Assembly: GCA_964488355.1 (NCBI GenBank)
Contig: CAZAUJ010000002.1
Location: forward strand, 1-64,000
Reading direction: 5' to 3'
DNA length: 64,000 bases
From: Thermoanaerobaculum sp964488355
Lineage (GTDB): Bacteria > Acidobacteriota > Thermoanaerobaculia > Thermoanaerobaculales > Thermoanaerobaculaceae
Shown here: piece by piece, positions 8,147 to 15,335 of the stretch
How positions within the stretch are numbered: the first letter of the stretch is position 1
How the letters are laid out: every line of letters starts with the position of its first letter
Translations under genes and position numbers: made by a program
Notes under the pieces: generated by a model
The model's input: only the letters and a program-made list of their open reading frames with translations
What the model was told of the DNA's origin: nothing
The model's database searches: none

Positions 8147-9010
8147 CTACCTGGCTCCCAGTGCTGCCGCACCGGAAACAATTTCGATCAGCTCCTTGGT
8201 GATAGTTGCCTGCCGCACCCGGTTGTAGGTGAGGGTGAGGCGGTCAATCATTTCCGCCGCGTTCTTCGAGGCCGAGTCCATAGCCACCATCCGCGCCGCA
8301 TGCTCCGCCGCCACCGAGTCCAGCAGCATGCGCCAGAGTTGGAACTCCACGTGCTTGGGCAGGAGGGCGTGGAGGATGGCCTGGGGCGTGGGCTCGAAGA
8401 GCATGGGCACATCGCCGTTCCCCTCACCCAGCCGCTCCCGCTCAATGGGCAAAAGCTGCTCCAGCACCACCTTTTGTTGGATCAAGCTCTTGAAGTGGTT
8501 GTAAAGCACGTAGACAGCGTCCACCTGGCCTGCGGCAAACTTCTCCTGCAGCTCCCGCGCCAAGGCAAAGGCTCCTTCCGGCGTGAGCCGGCCAGGAAGC
8601 TCCAAATACTGGGAGGTGATGGAAATGCCGCGGTGGCGGAAAAATTCGCTCCCCTTGCGGCCCACCAGGGTGATCTCCACTTCGGGAAAGCGGCCCGACT
8701 CCAAGATGGCCGCCGCTTCCCGCAGCACGTTGGCGTTGAACGCGCCACAAAGGCCCTTATCGCCGGTGACCACCACCAGCGCCACGCGCCGTTGGGGCCT
8801 CACTTGCAAAAGCGGGTGCTTGCGCTCGGCCACACGGCCCGCCAAGCGCCTCAGAACCTGAGCCAGCTCCTCGGCGTAGGGGCGCGCCTCTAGAATGCGG
8901 TTTTGCCAACGGCGCAGTCGCGCCGCGGCCACCATCTTCATGGCCTTGGTAATTTGCTCGGTGGCCTTAACCGAGCGAATCCGCCGACGCAAGTCCAACC
9001 GACTAGGCAA
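8147..9010 (-). CDS. atpG: F-type ATP synthase subunit gamma
   Basis: A 287-residue rotor shaft subunit of F1. The N-terminal helix has RRRIRSVKATEQITKAMKMV (about 9-28), the conserved gamma signature. The C-terminal helix with ASKNAAEMIDRLTLTYNRVR (about 246-265) pairs with it as a coiled coil. The start is a TTG at 9010, overlapping the atpA stop by 8 nt, with GGAGG about 7 nt upstream inside atpA. The length is typical. Confidence 0.95.
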   Translation of the reverse strand: MPSRLDLRRRIRSVKATEQITKAMKMVAAARLRRWQNRILEARPYAEELAQVLRRLAGRVAERKHPLLQVRPQRRVALVVVTGDKGLCGAFNANVLREAAAILESGRFPEVEITLVGRKGSEFFRHRGISITSQYLELPGRLTPEGAFALARELQEKFAAGQVDAVYVLYNHFKSLIQQKVVLEQLLPIERERLGEGNGDVPMLFEPTPQAILHALLPKHVEFQLWRMLLDSVAAEHAARMVAMDSASKNAAEMIDRLTLTYNRVRQATITKELIEIVSGAAALGAR

Positions 9011-10535
9011 CGGCCGCCTCCGGATGCTCGCGCAGGTAGGCGGTGACTGCGTCCTTGCAGGCCTGTTGAAGCTCCTCTTCGATTGCCCCTTCCAGCTTCC
9101 CGGTGGCCACGATGGTTTCCAAAACCTGGGGATGGTGCACCGTCACGAAATCGTGCAGGTAGCGCTCGAACGGCCGCACCGCCGCCACCTTCAACCCGTC
9201 CAGAAAACCGCGGGTGCCGGCAAAAATGGAGACCACCTGCAACCCCACCGGCATGGTGTCGTGAAGGTCCTGCTTCAGCAGCTCCACCAGCCGCTCACCG
9301 CGAGCCAGCTGCCGCTGCGTCGCCTTGTCCAAGTCGGAGCCAAACTGAGCAAAGGCCGCCAGCTCGCGGTACTGAGCCAGTTCCAGACGCAGGGTGCCCG
9401 CCACCTTTTTCATCGCCTTGATCTGCGCGTTGCCACCCACGCGGGACACGGAAATACCCACGTTCACCGCCGGGCGCACGCCTGCGTAGAAAAGGTCCGT
9501 CTCCAGGAAAATTTGCCCGTCGGTAATGGAAATGACGTTGGTGGGAATGTAAGCGGACACGTCCCCGGCTTGCGTTTCGATGATGGGCAAAGCGGTGAGG
9601 GACCCGCCCCCAAGGTCATCGCGCAACTTGGCTGCCCGCTCCAGAAGACGCGAGTGGAGGTAAAAAACGTCGCCCGGATAAGCTTCCCGGCCCGGGGGAC
9701 GCCGCAAGAGCAACGAGATCTCCCGGTAGGCGGCTGCGTGCTTGGACAAGTCGTCGTACACGCACAAGGCATGCTGGCCGTTGTAGAGGAAGTACTCGCC
9801 CATGGCGCAGCCAGCGTAGGGGGCCAAGTACTGGAGAGGGGCCGGCTCCGAAGCGGTAGCCGCGACCACAATGGTGTGCTCCATTGCCCCGTAGTCTTCC
9901 AGGGTTTTGACCACCTGGGCCACCGTCGAACGCTTTTGGCCGATGGCCACGTAAATGCACACCACCCCCTTGCCCTTCTGATTGATGATGGTATCCACGG
10001 CCAAGGAAGTCTTGCCCGTCTGCCGATCGCCGATGATGAGCTCCCGTTGGCCCCGGCCAATGGGGATCATCGCGTCAATGGCCTTAATACCCGTCTGCAT
10101 GGGTTCCTTCACCGGCTGCCGGCGCACCACGCCAGGGGCGATGCGCTCCACCGGGTAGTACTCGTTGGCCGTGATAGGGCCCTTGCCATCCAGGGCTTCC
10201 CCCAGGGGGCTCACCACCCGGCCAATCAAGCCCGGACCCACCGGCACCGAAAGAATCTTCCCGGTGCGTCGAACCTCGTCGCCCTCCTTGATAGCGCTGG
10301 ACTCGCCCATGAGCACGCAGCCCACCGAATCCTCCTCCAAGTTAAGGGCCAGGCCGTAGATGCCGTGGGGAAACTGCACCATTTCCCCAGCCATAACCCG
10401 ATCCAAGCCAAAGACGCGGGCAATACCGTCGCCCACAGACACCACGGTACCCACCTCTGCCATTTCCACCGAGGTGGTTACCCCTTCCAAATGACGGCGT
10501 AAGATGTCGGTAATCTCTCCCAGCTTAACCTGCAT
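9003..10535 (-). CDS. atpA: F-type ATP synthase subunit alpha
   Basis: A 510-residue non-catalytic nucleotide-binding subunit of F1. The Walker A motif GDRQTGKTSLAVD is at about residues 169-181. The family signature with NVGISVSRVGG is at about 364-374. The start at 10535 overlaps the end of atpH by 11 nt and has a CTGGGAGGG ribosome-binding site. It lies in the order delta-alpha-gamma-beta-epsilon common to bacterial F-ATPases. Confidence 0.97.
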   Translation of the reverse strand: MQVKLGEITDILRRHLEGVTTSVEMAEVGTVVSVGDGIARVFGLDRVMAGEMVQFPHGIYGLALNLEEDSVGCVLMGESSAIKEGDEVRRTGKILSVPVGPGLIGRVVSPLGEALDGKGPITANEYYPVERIAPGVVRRQPVKEPMQTGIKAIDAMIPIGRGQRELIIGDRQTGKTSLAVDTIINQKGKGVVCIYVAIGQKRSTVAQVVKTLEDYGAMEHTIVVAATASEPAPLQYLAPYAGCAMGEYFLYNGQHALCVYDDLSKHAAAYREISLLLRRPPGREAYPGDVFYLHSRLLERAAKLRDDLGGGSLTALPIIETQAGDVSAYIPTNVISITDGQIFLETDLFYAGVRPAVNVGISVSRVGGNAQIKAMKKVAGTLRLELAQYRELAAFAQFGSDLDKATQRQLARGERLVELLKQDLHDTMPVGLQVVSIFAGTRGFLDGLKVAAVRPFERYLHDFVTVHHPQVLETIVATGKLEGAIEEELQQACKDAVTAYLREHPEAAVA

Positions 10536-11088
10536 GAGGCCCTCCCAGGGGCAAGGTCAATCCGGCAAAGCGCTCCAGTTGGCGTTTGAGGGAACCATCG
10601 AACAGCAGGCTACCCAAACGCACCACAAACCCCCCAACCAGCTCCGGTTTGGTTTCTTGCTGCAAGCGCACCTGGCAACCCACCAGCGAGGCCAGCACCC
10701 GCCCCAAGGCCGAAAGCTTCTCGGGAGCGAGCGGCGCCGGAACCTGCACCTTGCCCCGCATCACGCCCGCCATGCGGTCGCAGGCGATGGCAAACTCCTC
10801 CGCCACCGTGGGTAAAAGCCGCAGCCGGTAGTGGCTTTGCAGCGCCACCAGCAGCCGTCCCACCTCGGCCGGCAAAGCCAAAGTCTTGGTCACCTCCCGC
10901 AAGAGCTGAGCCTTTTTCCTGCTGGGGAGGCCGGGCAGCTCGAAGGCACGAAGCAAATCGGGCAAGGCGGCAAAAGCCGAAGCCGCTCGCTGGAGAGCTT
11001 GGCGCGCCTCTTCCAGCGCCTCCGTCCCCCGCGGCTTCACCACGGCCACCAGAGCCTGTGCGTAAGGCCGAGCAACGCGTCGGCTCAT
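10525..11088 (-). CDS. atpH: F-type ATP synthase subunit delta
   Basis: A 187-residue peripheral-stalk subunit linking F1 to the b subunits (OSCP family). The start MSRRVARPYAQALVAV is typical. The C-terminal part shows PELVGGFVVRLGSLLFDGS (about 148-166), equivalent to the conserved LIGGxxxxxGDxxxDxS pattern, here with Gly-Ser in place of Gly-Asp. The ATG overlaps the atpF stop (ATGA). Confidence 0.93.
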   Translation of the reverse strand: MSRRVARPYAQALVAVVKPRGTEALEEARQALQRAASAFAALPDLLRAFELPGLPSRKKAQLLREVTKTLALPAEVGRLLVALQSHYRLRLLPTVAEEFAIACDRMAGVMRGKVQVPAPLAPEKLSALGRVLASLVGCQVRLQQETKPELVGGFVVRLGSLLFDGSLKRQLERFAGLTLPLGGPHAG

Positions 11089-11648
11089 GGCCGGCCCTCC
11101 TCAGCCAAACGCGCCAAGGTAGCCTGGAAAAGCCGCTCGCGATCTTCGGCGGTCACCTCGCGCCGCAAGAGCTCCCAGGCGGCAGTGGCGGCCGCCTGCG
11201 CTGCTTCACGGGCCAGCTGTTCCCGAGCAGCAAGCAGTCGCCGGCCAGCTTCATCCTCCACCTGTCGCAAAAACCTTTCCGCCTCTCGTTGGCCCTCCGC
11301 CTCCAACCGAGCCCGCTCCGCCTCACCCTCTCGCCGCAGGCGTTCCCGCAAGTCCTTGATTTCCTGCTCGAAGGCAGCCAAGCGCGAGGCCATGGCTTGC
11401 TGCATGGCGGCAGCCTCCTCCCGCAGCTTGGCAGCTTCGGCCAGCTCGCGGGCGATTTCTTCGCGACGCGTGTGGAAAAAACGGGCCGCTGGCCGGGCCA
11501 GAAGGTAGGCCAATCCCAGGAGAAACAACACCAGGTTGGCCAGTCGCCACAGCGGCACGGGCAAACCGAGCCAGGTTGCGGATCCTGCTTCGGAGGCATG
11601 GGCCACGGTGGCAAGAGCAGCCATCAGCACACCCAGCACCAACCTCAT
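11085..11648 (-). CDS. atpF: F-type ATP synthase subunit b, with N-terminal signal-like segment
   Basis: A 187-residue peripheral-stalk subunit. Residues 1-19 resemble a cleavable signal peptide ending in AHA. A membrane helix follows (about 33-50), and then a long, highly charged coiled coil to the C terminus. Such an extra leader segment occurs in the b subunit of some phyla but not in the Escherichia coli protein. The ATG forms an ATGA overlap with the preceding b' gene. Two different b-type genes in tandem imply a b/b' heterodimeric stalk. Confidence 0.88.
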   Translation of the reverse strand: MRLVLGVLMAALATVAHASEAGSATWLGLPVPLWRLANLVLFLLGLAYLLARPAARFFHTRREEIARELAEAAKLREEAAAMQQAMASRLAAFEQEIKDLRERLRREGEAERARLEAEGQREAERFLRQVEDEAGRRLLAAREQLAREAAQAAATAAWELLRREVTAEDRERLFQATLARLAEEGRP

Positions 11649-12076
11649 GCGGCGAGAGCCCTCCCCAGAAGCCGCTCGGCCAGCCGTCGAGCCAACGTCT
11701 GCACTTCCCCTGCCAGCTTGGCGCGCTCCTGAGCAACCTCCTGCTCAAGCTCAGCAGCAAACACGGCTAGGCGCCTCTGCCCTTGCTCACGCGCCGCCTC
11801 CAACAGTTCGCGCCGACGTGCCTCTCCCTCGGCGCGCAGGGAGGCCCGCTCCTTTTGCGCCTCGGCCGCCACCAGCGCCAACTCTTTTTCACGCTGAGCC
11901 AGAGCCTGCTCCAATGTCGCCTTTGCCTGTTCATGGGCCTTTCGGCCTTCGGTTGCCCGCTGCTCGCGCTCGTGCAGAACAGCCAACAGCGGTCGCACCA
12001 GGTTGCGATTGACCACCCAGTAGGCGAGCCAAAAGCATGTGACTACCAAGAGAAACGAGTAATTTGGCAGGTTCAC
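11645..12076 (-). CDS. F-type ATP synthase subunit b' (second b-type subunit)
   Basis: A 143-residue protein with one N-terminal membrane helix (VNLPNYSFLLVVTCFWLAYW, residues 1-20) and a long coiled coil rich in E, A, R and Q. I place the start at the GTG at 12076 because a GGAGG lies 9 nt upstream. A longer reading from an ATG at 12154 adds 26 basic residues and runs through a strong GC palindrome, which is unlikely. It is the first gene of the operon; genes for the a and c subunits, usually found here, are absent. It could be named atpF2 or atpX. Confidence 0.86.
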   Translation of the reverse strand: MNLPNYSFLLVVTCFWLAYWVVNRNLVRPLLAVLHEREQRATEGRKAHEQAKATLEQALAQREKELALVAAEAQKERASLRAEGEARRRELLEAAREQGQRRLAVFAAELEQEVAQERAKLAGEVQTLARRLAERLLGRALAA

Positions 12077-12097
12077 CTTGCTGCACCTCCGCCGGTC

Positions 12098-12120
12098 GCC
12101 GCCGCCGGGCCGGCGGCGGC
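12098..12120 (-). repeat. GC-only perfect palindrome ahead of the ATP synthase operon
   Basis: A 23-nt inverted repeat with arms GCCGCCGCCGG and CCGGCGGCGGC around one G. It lies 22 nt upstream of the b' GTG start, just ahead of the ribosome-binding site. It is not followed by a T run on either strand. In RNA it would form a very stable hairpin that could shield the leader or protect the 5' end of a processed atp transcript. Confidence 0.5.
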
Positions 12121-12151
12121 CGAAAAGTTTAGCAAGGCTTCTGCTAAAGGT

Positions 12152-12170
12152 CAAACGCTGTCAGCGTTTG
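12152..12170 (-). terminator. Hairpin spanning the btuB stop codon, weak terminator candidate
   Basis: An 8-bp perfect stem CAAACGCT/AGCGTTTG with a 3-nt loop includes the TGA of the receptor gene. Downstream on the minus strand comes ACCTTTAGC, only a short T run. It may reduce read-through from the receptor gene into the ATP synthase operon. Confidence 0.35.
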
Positions 12171-13963
12171 GACAGCTCCACACCGAGAAAGGCCCTTCGG
12201 CCCGGCCCTGGGTACCCCCGCACCTCCTGGTAGCTCCTGTCCGCCAGGTTTTCCACCCGCAGGCTTGCAACCAGAAGCTGGGAAAGGCGGTAGCGGAAGG
12301 CCAGGTTGGCGGTCACAAAGCCACCCTGCCAAACACGCGCAAATCCCAGCGGGTCCAGATCCTGGCGACGGCCAACGTACACCAGCGTCACCTCCCCCGT
12401 GCCAGCAGCAAAGGATTCCCCCAGCGTCAGCGAGCTGGACCAGCGAGGCCGACGCAAAAGGGCTTGTCCCTGCCCATCCTCGGCATCCAGCCAGGTAGCC
12501 GCCCACCGCCACAGGCGCGTGCCCGCGCGCCGTTCGGCTGAAAGCTCCAGGCCTCGCTGGAGGGCTCGCGCCACGTTGGCGAATCGCCAGGAAGCGTAGT
12601 CAAAGTCCACCAGGTTGCGTACCCGATTGCTGAACGGCACCAGCTGCACCACCCAGTGGGCGGGCAGGGGAAGGGCGAGACCCAGTTCTAAGTTCCGGGA
12701 GCGCTCAGGCTGCAGCTGCGGGTTGCCCGAGCCCGGATAGTAGAGCTCTCCCAAGGTAGGGGCACGGAATCCTTTCCCCGCGGCCACCCAGAGGCGTCCC
12801 CAGCGCCAGCGGCGCTGCCACACCAGCCGCGGTGACAGCTCCCGCCAGTGGGCCGCCTGATCGTAGCGCGCCCCCAGGGTAAGCTCTCCCCAGCCACCCA
12901 GCGCCACACGGTCCTGGGCAAATCCAGCACTCACCTCTTGCCGTTGCCGGTCCAAAGCCACACCAAAGCTGGAGCTGGCCGTCACTTCCTCTTGCCGCCA
13001 CTCGCCCCCCAGCTGCCAACGGTGAGCACCCGTGCGCCCATGCAGCACCGCCCGACCTTGCCAACTTTGCGTGCGCGTGTCGGCCGCAGTATAGCCCCAG
13101 GGATCATCGGGGTCGCGGAAGGCGAGGCTGCCCCGGACGCGAGCCAGGCTGCCGGTGAGGGTCAAGGCGGGGCTGAGGCGCCAACGGAAGGGCAGGCCTA
13201 CCAAGGTCTGCTCAGCCGCGGTGTACCGGTGGGGCGTGAGACGAGAAGCGGAAAACGGCACTTCCGTGTGGCCGTTGTGCACGCGCAGCAACACCCCCAG
13301 CTGTCCCGCGCTGCTGGGGCGCAAGTGCGCCACCAAGGTCAGACTCTTGCCCCAAAAAGAATCGTTGGTCAAAGCGCCGGTACCCTGCCGCCAGGCCGCT
13401 GCCGCAGCCAGGTCCCAGCGTGTTCTCGCCAGCGAGGTTTGAGCCTGCCACCGCTGCCAACCACCACTGCCGCCCTCACCCAAAAGCTGGAAGTTCTGTT
13501 CCGTCGGCTGGGGGGCAAAAAGCTGCACCACCCCGCCCATGGCATCCGAGCCGTAAAGAGCAGAGTAAGGGCCACGGACCAGCTCCATTCGCCCTATCCC
13601 CGCAGCCAGCGGCAAGCTCCAGTCGAAACCGCCAAAGTATGGGTCGTTGAGGCGGATGCCCTCGAAAAGGACCAACGTTTGGTTGGAGTTGGTCCCGCGG
13701 GAAAACAGAGAGCTTACGCCCCCGTCCAGCCCGGAGCGTAGCAACGTCACCCCAGGCACACGCCGCAGAAGCGCGGAGGCAGACACCTCGAGGCTGCGCT
13801 CCATCTCGTCCCCATCGATCACGGCTACGGCCGCCGGCGCCTCGTCGGCATTTTCCGCCTCGCCGGAAGCAGTAACCACCACCGTCTCCCGAAAGGTGGG
13901 CATCTGCGCCAGCGAGGAAACAGCAAGAGAAAAAGAAAGAACTGCCAGCAGAGCTTTCTTCAT
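12161..13963 (-). CDS. btuB: TonB-dependent outer-membrane receptor, probably BtuB (cobalamin)
   Basis: A 600-residue outer-membrane transporter. The signal peptide (MKKALLAVLSFSLAVSSLAQ) is followed by ETVVVTA, a TonB-box-like segment similar to that of BtuB. The plug domain (about 30-145) shows VPGVTLLRSG, FSRGTNSNQTLVLFEGIRLN and VRGPYSALYGSDAMGGVVQL. The rest is a 22-strand-type barrel ending in an aromatic-rich strand. The ATG at 13963 has a GGGAGGTG ribosome-binding site. The size is close to Escherichia coli BtuB. The cobalamin riboswitch in its leader makes vitamin B12 or another corrinoid the likely substrate. No btuCDF or tonB genes are in this window. Confidence 0.88.
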   Translation of the reverse strand: MKKALLAVLSFSLAVSSLAQMPTFRETVVVTASGEAENADEAPAAVAVIDGDEMERSLEVSASALLRRVPGVTLLRSGLDGGVSSLFSRGTNSNQTLVLFEGIRLNDPYFGGFDWSLPLAAGIGRMELVRGPYSALYGSDAMGGVVQLFAPQPTEQNFQLLGEGGSGGWQRWQAQTSLARTRWDLAAAAAWRQGTGALTNDSFWGKSLTLVAHLRPSSAGQLGVLLRVHNGHTEVPFSASRLTPHRYTAAEQTLVGLPFRWRLSPALTLTGSLARVRGSLAFRDPDDPWGYTAADTRTQSWQGRAVLHGRTGAHRWQLGGEWRQEEVTASSSFGVALDRQRQEVSAGFAQDRVALGGWGELTLGARYDQAAHWRELSPRLVWQRRWRWGRLWVAAGKGFRAPTLGELYYPGSGNPQLQPERSRNLELGLALPLPAHWVVQLVPFSNRVRNLVDFDYASWRFANVARALQRGLELSAERRAGTRLWRWAATWLDAEDGQGQALLRRPRWSSSLTLGESFAAGTGEVTLVYVGRRQDLDPLGFARVWQGGFVTANLAFRYRLSQLLVASLRVENLADRSYQEVRGYPGPGRRAFLGVELSKR

Positions 13964-13985
13964 GCTGCACCTCCCGTGCTTTTTC

Positions 13986-14150
13986 AGGGTGGCAGGTCTC
14001 CTGGCTCCGGATCCTCCGGAAAGCTCGCCTTCCCAGGGCGCTGGCTTCCACCGCACGCCCCAGTGGCCGTCGTGAGCTTCCGTCCCCGGTTACAGTGGCG
14101 GGGGCCGCGCCGGACTTGCACCGGCTTCCCTCGAACCACCCCGGTTACAA
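13986..14150 (-). promoter_or_regulatory. Cobalamin (adenosylcobalamin) riboswitch
   Basis: The leader of the receptor gene carries all conserved parts in order on the minus strand: GGTTCGAGGGAAGCCGGTGC, then AAGTCCGGCGCGGCCCCCGC, CACTGTAACCGGGGACG, GCCACTGG, GGGAAGGCG, and finally the B12 box AGCCAGGAGACCTGCC (14006 down to 13991). The box is about 20 nt upstream of the ribosome-binding site. Such elements repress receptor expression when cobalamin is abundant. The outer boundaries are approximate. Confidence 0.96.
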
Positions 14151-14154
14151 ACAA

Positions 14155-14183
14155 ACGCTAGCAAAGCACGAGCGCGCCGTCAA
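14155..14183 (-). promoter_or_regulatory. Candidate promoter for riboswitch-btuB transcript
   Basis: The minus strand reads TTGACG (14183-14178), a 17-nt spacer, then TAGCGT (14160-14155), just upstream of the first conserved riboswitch element. It overlaps the hairpin that probably ends the upstream DUF1573 transcript. This is a motif match only. Confidence 0.45.
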
Positions 14184-14192
14184 GGCGCGCTC
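14170..14192 (-). terminator. Hairpin downstream of the DUF1573 gene
   Basis: A perfect 9-bp stem, GAGCGCGCC (14170-14178) with GGCGCGCTC (14184-14192), and a 5-nt loop. It begins 25 nt beyond the stop of the DUF1573 gene and is followed on the minus strand by GTGCTTTGCT. The T tract is imperfect, so it is a probable rather than certain terminator. Confidence 0.5.
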
Positions 14193-14216
14193 GCGAGCAC
14201 CAACCTTACCCAGGGG

Positions 14217-15260
14217 CTATTGAACCGTTACCCGAACCGGCACCTCAATGCGCGAGCGCGTCGGATCGTTGGTCTCCACCACCAGCGCCGCATTGTGGGC
14301 GCCTTTGGGTGCACCGGCCTTGAGCGTAACCGCCACCTGGTAGCGTTGCCCCGGCTGCAAGGGCGTCACCTCAGTGGTGAACAGGTCGCTGGTCACCTGG
14401 GCTCTGTTAATTTGCAAATCGTGGTTGGGACGGTTGTTGATGAGCAAAAGGGTGCGGCCCACGGGCGCGTCGCTGGGCACCTGACCCAGGTCCACGTTGG
14501 CCGGCAGGACCTGCACGATGGGGCGAACCACGCCAACCAAGGAGATGACCACGTTGGGCGACTTTTCCGCCGTGGTCTTGACCGTAACCTTATGGTTGAT
14601 GGGCCCGTCGGGAGCGTTGGCCGGCACCTTGAAGGTGACTTCCCACTGAGGCTGGTTCCGGCCTTCAACCAACTCCGAACCTTGCAGCTTGCGGAAGCCA
14701 GCCGTCACCGGCGCGGCCCCGGTATCCACGGCCAGCACCTTGAAATCCACTGGCTGGGAGGGTACCAGGATGACCTTTTCCTCCGCCGGCTCGCCCTGAA
14801 GGACATTGAAGCGCACAAGGCCCCGAGGCAACACCTCGATGAAGGCTTGTACATCGGCCTTCACCACCAGGGTGGTGGCGGGGGTGGCGGGGTCGTTGGT
14901 GTACACCAGGATGGCCTTGGAAATGGGTCCGGTGAAATCGGTGGTGTCCACCTCGGCCACCACCTTGCCCTTGCCCCCAGGAGGAATAACCCGGTCGAAG
15001 TCCGCCACCGTACAGCCGCAGGTGGGGCGAACCTGCGAGATCTCCAGGGGCGCGGTGCCGGTGTTGCGCACCTCAAAGGCGGCGCGGATCTTCTCGCCCT
15101 TGGTGACCACGCCGAAGTCCTTGATTTTCTCCGGAACATCCATAGCCGGCTTGGCTTCACTAGCCGCCTGCGCTGGCGCCGTAGGGGATGCGGTCTGTGC
15201 CCCTAGCCAGGCGGGCACGGCCAAAGCCAAGACTGCGGTTGTCATCCACGCTTTGCTCAT
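14217..15260 (-). CDS. Secreted DUF1573-domain protein
   Basis: A 347-residue exported protein. The signal peptide (MSKAWMTTAVLALAVPAWLGAQ) is followed by a DUF1573 immunoglobulin-like domain at about 43-145. It contains IKDFGVVTKGEKIRAAFEVR, NTGTAPLEISQVRPTCGCT and VYTNDP, the classic pattern of the family, including the Cys-Gly-Cys motif. A second, related Ig-like region (about 245-345) ends with ALVVETNDPTRSRIEVPVR. The start at 15260 was chosen for its AGGAGG and signal peptide; the much longer open frame upstream is antisense to mpl. The family's biochemical role is unknown; the proteins are typically periplasmic or surface-located. Confidence 0.88.
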   Translation of the reverse strand: MSKAWMTTAVLALAVPAWLGAQTASPTAPAQAASEAKPAMDVPEKIKDFGVVTKGEKIRAAFEVRNTGTAPLEISQVRPTCGCTVADFDRVIPPGGKGKVVAEVDTTDFTGPISKAILVYTNDPATPATTLVVKADVQAFIEVLPRGLVRFNVLQGEPAEEKVILVPSQPVDFKVLAVDTGAAPVTAGFRKLQGSELVEGRNQPQWEVTFKVPANAPDGPINHKVTVKTTAEKSPNVVISLVGVVRPIVQVLPANVDLGQVPSDAPVGRTLLLINNRPNHDLQINRAQVTSDLFTTEVTPLQPGQRYQVAVTLKAGAPKGAHNAALVVETNDPTRSRIEVPVRVTVQ

Positions 15261-15301
15261 GGCTTGCCTCCTTTTCCTGCCCTCGCGGGCCTGCCGGTGG
15301 T

Positions 15302-15331
15302 AGAGTACCCTTGCCCGCGCGAACGGGCAAG
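15302..15331 (-). promoter_or_regulatory. Divergent intergenic region: candidate promoter with 8-bp inverted repeat
   Basis: Between the DUF1573 gene and mpl the minus strand reads TTGCCC (15330-15325), 17 nt, TACTCT (15307-15302). The same bases form an inverted repeat CTTGCCCG (15310-15317)/CGGGCAAG (15324-15331). On the plus strand this hairpin ends 4 nt before the mpl ATG, which has no evident Shine-Dalgarno. It could act as an operator for both genes or as an RNA hairpin limiting mpl translation. Confidence 0.35.
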
Positions 15332-15335
15332 CTTT

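Noticed and set aside
8895..10502. 535-codon plus-strand frame
   Set aside because: Antisense to atpA, whose identity is certain; the composition (H, Q, G, R) is that of a reverse-strand shadow.
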